Program-made: the position numbers and the translations under genes
Part shown: positions 54,857 through 64,000 of the stretch, piece after piece
Position numbering within the stretch: position 1 is the first letter of the stretch
Layout of the letters: each line of letters starts with the position of its first letter
Assembly: GCA_021014325.1 (NCBI GenBank)
Contig: CM037463.1
Location: forward strand, 9,245,001 to 9,309,000
Reading direction: 5' to 3'
DNA: 64,000 nucleotides
Origin: Plazaster borealis
Taxonomy: Eukaryota > Echinodermata > Asteroidea > Forcipulatida > Labidiasteridae
The notes under the pieces: model-generated
Database searches by the model: none
The model's input: the letters and a program-made list of their open reading frames with translations, nothing else
Told to the model about the DNA's origin: nothing

Positions 54857-56284
54857 AGTTTGTCTTAATTTCTTTTGCGGCATCTGACCCCCCCCCCCCT
54901 GATGGAGTCAGTGGAGTCAGAGTCGGTATTGCAGTGTGTGACGTTGCGCTTTGTATTTGTGTCGACGCTTAACACATGAGAGGGGTGGGCATGCATGAAC
55001 CCAAAACTGGATTAGAGTTGGCATATAATCCAACCAAAATAACATGAAATATACCCTAAACCTCGTTGTGGCAGATTTCGTATACCACTTGTCCCGCATA
55101 AAGTCAGCGTAATCCCAAACTCAGCGCTGATCGACCGTGATTTAACTCTACTGTACCCAGTGATACGCGATTAACTTGTTTCTCACAGTCCACGGTTAGT
55201 GACGTCAGAAAGCAAATAGTGCCGCTGGTCAGAGGCCGGACTGTCGTGTAACCTAAAGTGGGCACGCGATGCTTGAGTGGCCGAAATTAGCATAGCTGTT
55301 GAAGTCACACCGACTCTTGAGCCTCCGTCCAAGCGAGATGAAATGCAAACAAGACATTGAAGTAGATTCTTGCTAAAACATCAATCTCTTTTTTTGTTTT
55401 TCTTTGCTCAGGGACTGGACAGAGTTCTAGTAACCATTAACAATTACTAAAGGTTCAACATTGAGTTTAATTTTCGTTTAATTTACGCAAATTTAACAGC
55501 AATGGACCTACTGGGTACCTTTTGTGGACGTCAAGCCGACATAAAAGAAAAACCTTCCTTTTCAACTTTTTACTTATAAACATTAATCCTGCTTGTCATA
55601 ATGTGAACAACTTTGTGGGACGCTTACAAATTGTGATCGGAAGCTATAAATGGAAGTTGTATTACTTTAGTATATGTTGGCCTTTTTTCTGGCTTGGACA
55701 AAAAACCTGTCTGCTAACCCAGATTGTCATACGGAAATCGCTCTGACAACGATCGATATCAGTAATCATATACCTATAATTAGAAATCATCAATGTTAAG
55801 TCAACATCAAGTTTTCTAGAGAGTCATTCGTCTTTGTCTTATCTCTAATGATAATTGAAGATTGAAATAAAGTATTTTTTTGTAAAGAAATCAATGAGGG
55901 GACCATGACACTAAAGCAAGGTTCTACACACTACATGAGAAGTTGTGCCGGATTTGCCGAGTCGTGTACCGTACCGTACCTAGATCTTTTAACCTCATAT
56001 GACTTGTTAATTCTACCGAGCCAGTCTCCAGTCACATCTTCTCGTCCGGTACGTGATTTGAGTGACACTTCCGAGTGGATCTTGCTCTGATGTGTTGTTT
56101 TTTTTTCTTTCTCTCTCAAAGTCGTAACTGTTTTCGCTCCAACGTTTAATCCCCGCGTAGTAACCGACGTTTTATTTCCGTGTTATTTTTTGTGTGTACC
56201 GCTTGAGCTTGGGTCAACCATCTTGTGAGTACATGTTTTCATTTTATTGGAGTTACGGGGTGACGTGGACCTTTACTATTCTTA
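54857..56284. other. Intergenic; weak exon look-alike at 55189
   Basis: A C10 run near 54889. Acceptor TTGTTTCTCACAG at 55188 is followed by 20 codons (STVSDVRKQIVPLVRGRTVV) and TAA at 55249-55251. A 61-codon frame starts at ATG 55905 (MTLKQGSTHYMRSCAGFAES). Neither is strong. Confidence 0.3.
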
Positions 56285-56500
56285 AAAGGGCTCAGACTTG
56301 GGAATGAGGTTGACTAAAATAAAAAATAAATTGTGAAAATCAAATTAAATTATTACCGAATATTCTTTAAAATATACTCGGAAAGTCCTCAATTTATGAT
56401 TTAGTAGTGCTCAGACTAAGGATTGAGATTGACTAAAATCTGTTTTTCTTTTCTTCTGAAAATCAATTAAATGATTAAATCTTTTTAAAGATACACGGAT
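56285..56500. repeat. About 120-bp diverged tandem duplication
   Basis: GGCTCAGACTTGGGAATGAG and GTGCTCAGACTAAGGATTGA, each followed by TTGACTAAAAT and later AAAATCAA..TTAAAT, mark two units. Confidence 0.7.
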
Positions 56501-56732
56501 CATGCTTGATAAGAGTTTAAATTTATTTTACAAAAGGAACAAAGAAAAAATTCATGGATACTTGATATGAACACTGTCTGATATTCATTGCTGGGGCGGA
56601 GCATTATAAATCCCCTTTCCCTAAATGCCTCGCTAAGCATTTTGTATCGTTTAATTTTACACCACGCTTAAGTGTTGATTAATAACTATCGTGTTTGATC
56701 CTCCACAACACACGTTGGACAGTCCTTGATAT

Positions 56733-58035
56733 GAGACTTGCTAGCAGATTCTCAGACCTGAACAGACTTGCTAGCAGATTCTTAAACCTAAGCAGACTTG
56801 CCAACAGATTCTCAGACCTGAACAGACTTGCTAGCAGATTCTTAAACCTAAGCAGACTTGCCAACAGATTCTCAGACCTAAGCAGACTTGCTAGCAGATT
56901 CTCAGACCTGAGCAGACTTGCCAACAGATTCTCTGACCTAAGCAGACTTGCTATCAGATTCTCTGACCTGAGCAGACTTGCTAGCAGATTCTCAGACCTA
57001 AGCAGACTTGCTAGCAGATTCTCAGACCTGAGCAGACTTGCCAACAGATTCTCTGACCTAAGCAGACTTGCTATCAGATTCTCTGACCTGAGCAGACTTG
57101 CTAGCAGATTCTCAGACCTAAGCAGACTTGCTATCAGATTCTCTGACCTGAGCAGAATTGCTAGCAGATTCTCAGACCTAAGCAGACTTGCTAGCAGATT
57201 CTCAGACCTAAGCAGACTTGCCAACAGATTATCAGGCCTAAGCAGACTTGCTAGCAGATTCTCAGACCTAAGCAGACTTGCTAGCAGATTCTCAGACCTG
57301 GGCAGACTTGCCAACAGATTCTCAGACCTAAGCAGACTTGCTAGCAGATTCTCAGACCTGAGCAGACTTGCTATCGGATTCTCAAACCTGAGCAGACTTG
57401 CCAACAGATTCTCAGACCTGAGCAGACTTGCCAACAGATTCTCAGACCTAAGCAGACTTGCCAACAGATTCTCAGACCTGAGCAGACTTGCTATCAGATT
57501 CTCAGACCTGAGCAGACTTGCCAACAGATTCTCAGACCTGAGCAGACTTGCCAACAGATTCTCTGACCTGAGCAGACTTGCCAACAGTGTCTCAGACCTG
57601 AGCAGACTTGCCAACAGATTCTCAGACCTGAGCAGACTTGCCAACAGATTCTCAGACCTGAGCAGACTTGTCAACAGATTATCAGACCTGATCAGACTTG
57701 CCAACAGATTCTCAGACCTGAGCAGACTTGCCAACAGATTCTCAGACCTGAGCAGACTTGCCAACAGATTCTCAGACCTGAGCAGACTTGCCAACAGATT
57801 CTCTGACCTGAGCAGACTTGTCAACAGATTCTCAGACCTGAGCAGACTTGCCAACAGATTCTCAGACCTGAACAAACTTGCTAACAGATTCTCAGACATA
57901 TGCAGACTTGCTAAGAGATTCTTGGACCTGAGCAGAGATGCTAACATATTCTCAGACCTAAGCAGACTTACAGGCAGAGTTTCAGACCTAAGCAGACTTG
58001 CTAGCAGATTATCAGACCTGAGCAGACTTGGTAGC
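56733..58035. repeat. 30-bp minisatellite, 43 units, open on both strands
   Basis: About 43 units of exactly 30 bp without a single indel from 56761 to 58020; a core part is CAGACTTGCCAACAGATTCT. Plus strand reads RLANRFSDLS, minus strand LLASLLRSEN, each with an ATG and more than 460 codons (56695-58083 plus; 56679-58088 minus). In the 5' half GCTAGCAG and CCAACAG variants alternate; in the 3' half CCAACAG dominates. No splice, promoter or domain evidence supports translation, although both peptides are regular amphipathic helices in principle. Confidence 0.92.
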
Positions 58036-59107
58036 GAATATCCTTGCAAATTGACATATATTGAATATATTTCTTTGTTATAGCTCATTAAATTGGCATC
58101 TCCGACACAGGGAGGCGCTGTTTTGCATAGGTCATGGTGAAAGATTCGGAAACGATTTCTTTTTTCAAGACCAAAATGGCTAGTGTCGTTATAATTTTAA
58201 CAGAATAATTAACTGGTGTAATTTTAAGCAAATATTGTGTAAAATAAATGTTTGTTTTTAAACAAGAAACAGTCTAAACACCAAATAAAAAGAAAAACAA
58301 ATACCGGACAGGTCTACATCAACCCCCCTCCCTTCTGCTCATTGATCCATTTTTCTTGCAAATTATTTGCGGGTAATCTCTTTGTAAGCATCATAGGCTA
58401 TGTTTGATGAAATGTTAAATGTCAAGTTTGTCTGTGTTTACCGCAACAGAAAACAGCCCCTGCCCCTATCATGAAAAACATCAAAGAATATGTGCTCATC
58501 TGAGATAATTTGTGGAGTGGAATTGAACGTTTAAATCCGGAAATTCAAGAAATAATTGAAGCGGAGGCGGCAGGAAGGAGGACACAACCATGACAAAAGA
58601 AAGAGAAATTCCACGAAAAACATTAAGGGAAATCAAGGAAACATTCAAATTAACTTAATAATAATTTCGAAGGGCTGAATAACAAAGGAAAATGGACTGA
58701 AGATCATGGTTGGAGATGGAAACTGGAACGTCGAATGAGGCTAAAAATATTCAACTAGCAAAGTCGGCCGCCCATTAACAAAATAACAATCTATTATTAA
58801 AGATAACTATCGTGAGTTTAATCAGGAGGACATAACAAACGAATTCAATAATCAAAACGATAAATTAAAATAGACTTTAATGATGATTAAAAAAGATAGC
58901 GATGGGGTTGAGATATTCAGTTAAGGAAACAAGACGAAAATGGTTGTACACAACTGGCGATCAGAAGTACGCTACATTGCAAAATGGATTGTTATTACTA
59001 CAAATAGTAAGAAATTAAATAAATATATAAAACAAATGAAGACGTTCTTGTGTCGGGATTAATTTGTTATGATTATTGCTGTCTATCATATGCGGGCACC
59101 TTGTACC
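58036..59107. other. Intergenic
   Basis: A-rich unique DNA; no frame of note. Confidence 0.4.
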
Positions 59108-59195
59108 AAGTGGTTGAGTGGATAAGACAACCTGAACAGCATTAAAAAGGTCGAGGGTTCGAGTACCACCTTTGCCGACGGTAAGGTTTACCCTC
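59108..59195 (+). mobile_element. tRNA-like SINE head
   Basis: AAGTGGTTGAGTGGATAAGA (box A, Ser/Leu type) and GAGGGTTCGAGTACCACC (box B), 45 bp apart. Body and tail are not clear. Confidence 0.45.
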
Positions 59196-59276
59196 GGAAA
59201 CCTCGAGTGCAGTGAGTAAACATAAAATTTAACTCTCGTAAATTGTAAAGTTTGAACTAAATATTACTCGGCGTCT

Positions 59277-59455
59277 GGTTTTACTGTCATATTATTGTAC
59301 ATCACTTAGTATTACATCATATATTATTTTTGTGGCCATAAACTACGTTAAACTAAAATAATTGACGAAACAAAATCCCGCCCACGTAAATCTCCGTACG
59401 GTTGGGACCACAATGGTCCTGGAAGTTCGAATATGCAAGAGACTTGCATAGTCTA
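59277..59455. mobile_element. Right-end fragment, GTGCAAGTCTCG family
   Basis: Matches 13470-13634: CATAAACTACGTTAAACTAA, GTTGGGACCACAATGGTCC. Its terminus GAGACTTGCATAGTCTA is better preserved than in the longer copy. Confidence 0.65.
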
Positions 59456-60372
59456 TCTGCATAAAGCTTGTCCCCAACGTGCAAAATTATTCTTCTTTTT
59501 TGACATCCGCCGACAAAGGCCAGCTTTGCGTTGTATACTCCGGGAGTTGATTTGTAAAAAACTTCACTTCAGAATTTTCAAAAAAAAACATTTTATCTGA
59601 CCTCACATTATAGACATGATTTCATTCACCCTCGGGGAATCAGACACTCTTCGTGTTTATCACAAAACTCCTTTCACATTTTTACGTCACGATTCATGTG
59701 TACCCCCCTTTTACATTAGAGTACACAAACAGCAAGACAACAAAAAGCTTATGATAATTTTGTGCAAGGTTAGAAGTTGCTTTTCATTTCTCTTACAAGA
59801 AAAACGTCTTACAGAATGGAACATCTCCCGAAGTCTGACTCCAAAGCAATAACTGATTAGTACCGAATTATGAAATGATAATTTAATAACGTTTTTATGG
59901 AACCATTCTAAGCATTAAAATCCACGCAATAAGTAACGAACTGAACGGATGCTTGTTTTGAACATATATTTCCTCTGCGGTTGTGACGGTGCATCTTTGA
60001 TTTTTTCTGGATATCATCTCATATCAGCTCCCTCTGTGTTACGTTATTGTTCCCAAACGTATTATATATGAATTAAACATGAAAGCCCTAGTGGACAAAA
60101 GAACCAGACCCTTCGCCACCATAGTGGACACGTGCCTCGGTTCTGTGGTCATTGAACCAAGTCCTGAATGGTTTCGGTTCGCTGTATCTTGAGACGGTTA
60201 TCTTAAATCATCTCCAGGGATAAGTCGTCTTCGGGGATAAAGTCAACGGACATGACTTGGAGATGTTAAATAACGCACACTGTTACGTATAGGACAGTAT
60301 TGTAAACATAATCCCTTGGCCATTTTGCTCCAATTTCTTATGCACGGGTTGTATAACAACAACCACAACTGT
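59456..60372. other. Intergenic
   Basis: One 78-codon frame at 59616-59852, unsupported. Confidence 0.35.
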
Positions 60373-60746
60373 TTAAAGGCATCGTACACGTTTGGTAATT
60401 ACTCAAAATTGTTATTAGCATAAAAACTGACTTGGTAACGACCAACAGAGAGCTGTTGATAGTATAACACATTGTGAGAAACGACTCCCTCTGAAGTAAC
60501 GTAGTTTCTGAGAAAGAGGTAATTTCTCACTAAAAAAATAATAACTTCTTGCAAGAAGTTTTTATTCCTATCTGAAAGCACACAAATTTGTAAAACAAGG
60601 GTGTTTTTTCTTTCATTATTTTCTTGCAACTTCGATGACCAATCGAGCCCAAATTTTCATAGGCTTGTTATTTTATGCATATGTTGGGATACACCAAGTG
60701 AGAACACTGGTCTTTGACAATTACCAAATGTGTACGATGCCTTTAA
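60373..60746 (+). mobile_element. TTAA-flanked MITE, subfamily 1
   Basis: TTAA at 60373-60376 and 60743-60746; ends AGGCATCGTACACGTTTGG and complement (GTGTACGATGCCT), matching each other fully, so a fairly young copy. Central palindrome ACTTCTTGCAAGAAGT as at 3.3 kb. Confidence 0.82.
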
Positions 60747-60915
60747 ACATTCGTTGCTGTTTGTTCAAAGTGTCATTAAATCTTTCCGTTGTTGTTATAG
60801 TAATGATGAGTGCTTATATTCAATTTCTATCCACACAAGATTTCGATTTGTATTTCATTTTGTCTTAAACTTAACTCACTGTCAATTGTTGATAAGCCCA
60901 CTGCTATGTCTACAG

Positions 60916-61094
60916 AGTGGTAAGGTCAATAAATGCGTGGGGAAAATTTGTGTTGCCTTCGAAATTAATGTGAAAAGAAGACACACCAGAAGATACGAAA
61001 TAAGTTCACATTTGGAGCTTGAATATCTGGCCCGCAGCTATATCAAACAGGCGAGCTGTTTTCAGCATTTCCAATCAAAATGGCAGACACATCG
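60916..61094 (+). CDS. Candidate internal exon, basic peptide
   Basis: Acceptor TGCTATGTCTACAG (AG at 60914-60915) and donor CACATCG followed by GTAATG (61095). The frame is open through 59 codons, entering at phase 0 and leaving two bases. Peptide: SGKVNKCVGKICVAFEINVK, RRHTRRYEISSHLELEYLAR, then SYIKQASCFQHFQ. Basic and polar. It follows a TTAA MITE by about 170 bp. No homologue recalled. Confidence 0.25.
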
Positions 61095-61381
61095 GTAATG
61101 ACGACAAGTCTAAAAAAGTATATGTCTAGACGTAAACAAAATTACATTGCATAATCAGAAAGAATTTTAGCTGAAGGAGATTTGATGCAGCTATTTTGCT
61201 GGGGGTGGTCTTCTTGGGGATTTTTTTGTTCCTTTTTTTTTTTTTTACCACGGTTTAAAAGTACAATAACGCAAATCTAAAATCACTCCCAAACACGCAT
61301 ATTTTGTTGGGGCCGATAGCTGTAACGCTTAGGAAACTTAAAATTTATTGAAAGGTCTCGAAAAACATGTTGACATGGTAA

Positions 61382-62011
61382 AGTGGCGCCACCTTATTTT
61401 CCCCTCCCCAAGTAACCCTCAACGTAAATGCCCTGCGAGGGTTCGAGAGGAGACGCACGAAGCTGTCCGTCGCTCTAAACCCTTTAAAAATCGCCACGCG
61501 CGGGTTCCTGGTGTTTAACCCAATCAGTGCAGGGCATAAGCCGATCAGGTTAATATGCGATCACCAACCGACTGGGGCAAATTGTATCAAGCTGGTTACT
61601 GGGGAAGAAGAACAAAAATACTGTTACACTGAGATTCCTTTGCTTAGCAAAACCTGGGAACCGGTTATCGGTAAGGGTTCCCTCCTTGTGGCTTGGGCCG
61701 CGTGTCTGGTGAGCAATGTTTATGCTCATGGTATGAACGCTGGGGCGATCCTGATGACATTAGACGCCTTTTGGCGTCAGTGCAATTGTAATTCACGAAA
61801 GGATACCATCCATGTTAATATCCTCTCAGGAAAGAGAAGACAATCTGAAAAGCTCAAGATTAAACGATCCTATATTGACAGGGTGGAAACCCACCACAAC
61901 GAAAGAAAGAGATGCAAGATGTGGTTCTTGTTGGGAGAAGGGATCATGGGAGTCTATAATGTGGTAAAGTCATATATGTTTTTGTTTAAATATTGTTATT
62001 ATATTTATTAG
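61382..62011 (+). CDS. 209-codon stop-free segment, unrecognised
   Basis: The longest non-repetitive stop-free stretch in the window (61382 to TAG at 62009-62011); the first possible start is the GTG at 61511. GC is somewhat higher than the surroundings. Peptide parts: CDHQPTGANCIKLVTGEEEQ, LLVAWAACLVSNVYAHGMN and a basic stretch LSGKRRQSEKLKIKRSY. A GTAAAG donor-like site follows GVYNV near 61963, after which the peptide becomes F/Y-rich, so a real exon might stop there. By a rough stop-codon estimate, such a run is unusual but not decisive. No domain recognised. Confidence 0.28.
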   Translation, partial: SGATLFSPPQVTLNVNALRGFERRRTKLSVALNPLKIATRGFLVFNPISAGHKPIRLICDHQPTGANCIKLVTGEEEQKYCYTEIPLLSKTWEPVIGKGSLLVAWAACLVSNVYAHGMNAGAILMTLDAFWRQCNCNSRKDTIHVNILSGKRRQSEKLKIKRSYIDRVETHHNERKRCKMWFLLGEGIMGVYNVVKSYMFLFKYCYYIY

Positions 62012-64000
62012 TATTTTTTGGGATGGATAATTTGCTTTCTGTGCGTTTGTAGACATACCAAGCTTGAATATATCCACGATGCTACAACTTCCATAGTATC
62101 TTCTCACCACTTAATCAATACTACATCATAAGATCTTCGATGAATTCGATTCAATTATCAAAGTTCAACATAAAGTATAGAAGAAAAGAAAAGAGAATGA
62201 TATCCCTCTATTATAGCTTTAATTTGCACTCTTACAGCCTCGGTTAAATATAGGACTTATTGAACGTCAATAATGAAAATCTAATTAAGATAGACAGGTG
62301 GAAGGGCATTAGCTTATGACGGCGAGAATCTTACCCTAAACCCCCACTACCCGGTCAAGATGGCGTGATGTGGTACTTTTGACCCGAGATTAATTTAATT
62401 TGACCGACGAATGAAAGTACATTTATTCACAGCACAAATTATTGAATCGTATTATTAAAGGGAGTTTATTTCATATAGGCACGTTGTATACATTGTCCGA
62501 TATATTATTGATCTTACTTGAAAAGTCAGATCAAACGAACGACCCGTAAATGTGAATGGAGCTTTTGGTTTACTTCGTTAACGCAAAACGAGTTTTTAAG
62601 ACTGTCTTCCAGACAAAAATACACAATACGAGTTTCTTTTAGTATTGGCAGTCTTAAAATAAAAACCCACTTATGGTTGATAAATGAGTAGTAATTCGTC
62701 AATATTATTTGGAATTGCTTTGAGACAGGCAAGTGCAGTGTCATTAACAAATCGATAATCATTGTTGGATTTGAAATCACAGATCCCTGACCTCTGTGGC
62801 CAACAGACGAAGCAGGGTACCCCAAGGTCGTTTCCCTAAAGTGAGGTTTGTTAAACCTTGTATTCACTTTGTATACGTCTTGATTTCACCATTACAAACA
62901 GTGTCCATGCCCCCCCCCCCCCATTTGAAATCTGGACTTTCGGGATTGAAAATTTCCAGAGTTTTAATGTGATAATTTAGATATTTTTCAAACTATTTTT
63001 CCGCTTACACGCAGACAATGTATTTGTTTTATAAACTAACGCCAGATATCTTACAACTTAAGGTGCTGAAAAGGGGTTTTTTTTTAAGAAAAGGACAAAC
63101 GGAAACTTGGCCAGAAGTGCCCCCCTATAGAAAACAATGGTGCACTTCCTTGCGCCCCCTAAAATTCTACCCTAGTTACGGCGATGATTATACTATCAGT
63201 CCTAACAAAACCGATGGTATCGAAAGTCGTCCTTTTTAAAACAGAGTCCTCAAAGAAACTGGTAGGGGCCTAAGGAAAAATATAACCGGTAAAACAAAAA
63301 CAAAAACACGGGAACAAGTGTTTCGTTCCCTCGAAATTATTAGTGCGTTCTTTCGAAATATTATTGCGTCCCCTCGGGGTATTGTTTTATTGTTAAGCAC
63401 TGGGCGAAAAAGGGGATATTTTATTATTAAATTGAAAATATCGTCATACTTCTCAATGCGAGACTTTGTAAGTATTTACTAACTTTGACAAAATACGCAT
63501 TTTTGCAGCATAGGAAGTTCATTCCGGCATTTGGGAATATTTCAGATTGGGAAAAAAAATTGTATCAATTGTCACTGCATGGAAAGATTCCTGGGGGAAA
63601 CGATTCTAAGGGCCACCCAATGAAAAAAAAAAGAGGGGTCCATTTGCCTCGACAAAGAGGGGTCCATTTGCCTCGACCCCACCCCTCCCCTCCCCTCCCA
63701 TGTGATATAAAATACGCCCGTGATTGCTTTTGAATAAGGCGACCTTGACGAAAGATGTGGCCATTGAGTCTAAGCACCAACCAAAGTTGGAATCACTTCG
63801 GAATACAGTCCATGACGCTGCTTGATGCCCAAACCACAGCATAAACGACATAATAATTGCCTACGTTTATAACAAAGTAACCCTTCAACTTTACGGCACT
63901 TCTACTTAAATAAAATATCTGAGCTTGATGTGTGTGTTTTCATACGTTCATACGTGTATTAACATGTTTAACAAATTAGAATACTCATTAAATATTTTCT
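62012..64000. other. Intergenic; 24-bp duplication at 63628-63678
   Basis: Two tandem copies of AGAGGGGTCCATTTGCCTCG plus four bases, then a CCACCCCTCCCC tract. A C14 run lies near 62910-62923. Frames of 70-113 codons on both strands are not supported. Confidence 0.4.

Noticed and set aside
56679..58088. Two opposed frames of more than 460 codons as protein genes
   Set aside because: Both are direct translations of a 30-bp tandem repeat; kept as a finding but not called genes without transcript evidence.

Overview
The window reads as nuclear DNA of an animal, most likely an echinoderm and perhaps a sea star. It is AT-rich and non-coding over most of its length. It has no operons, no ribosome-binding-site/ORF pairs, no rRNA and no CRISPR array, and it carries the 3' ends of animal LINEs, tRNA-derived SINEs, many short palindromic DNA transposons, several minisatellites and an interstitial TTAGGG tract. 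The echinoderm call is inference: the dominant TTAA-flanked family (termini like AGGCACTGGACACGTTTGG) resembles repeats I associate with sea-star assemblies. I could not run a search.

Repeats explain much of the window. (1) TTAA-flanked MITEs: six copies of one subfamily at 3.3, 18.2, 22.3, 37.1, 40.9 and 60.4 kb; related subfamilies at 11.7 and 26.0 kb, 46.2 kb, and a head-to-tail pair at 46.8-47.5 kb. (2) CACTG-ended, nearly fully palindromic elements with 2-bp target duplications, in a GGGTC type (6.7, 16.1, 19.6, 41.3 kb) and a GGTGT type (28.6, 29.5, 49.1 kb). (3) A TIR family with ends like GTGCAAGTCTCG (13.1, 35.7, 59.3 kb). (4) LINE reverse-transcriptase C-termini at 1.5, 13.8, 31.8, 32.2 and 39.3 kb. 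(5) tRNA-derived SINEs at 35.0, 37.5, 43.6, 50.7, 52.6, 53.8 and 59.1 kb. (6) Minisatellites of 21, 18, 22 and 30 bp at 5.1, 9.9, 19.7 and 56.7 kb. (7) Inverted or foldback structures at 25.0, 27.7, 33.0 and 45.4 kb.

No gene can be named. I found short open segments with splice-like borders, for example 21561-21709, 28299-28460, 31062-31214, 52867-53399 and 60916-61094. They are offered as low-confidence exon candidates, because T-rich DNA produces such look-alikes by chance. Two open frames, at 29.35-29.77 kb and 48.9-49.4 kb, are each broken by a GGTGT-type MITE. Each becomes continuous again if the MITE and one 2-bp target copy are ignored.

The most informative points are: a filled/empty site comparison for the GGTGT MITE inside another repeat at 28.6 kb; the TTAA MITE whose central hairpin differs between copies while both flanks stay conserved; the 30-bp array with more than 460 codons open on both strands; the TTAGGG tract between inverted arms; and the MITE-interrupted reading frames.
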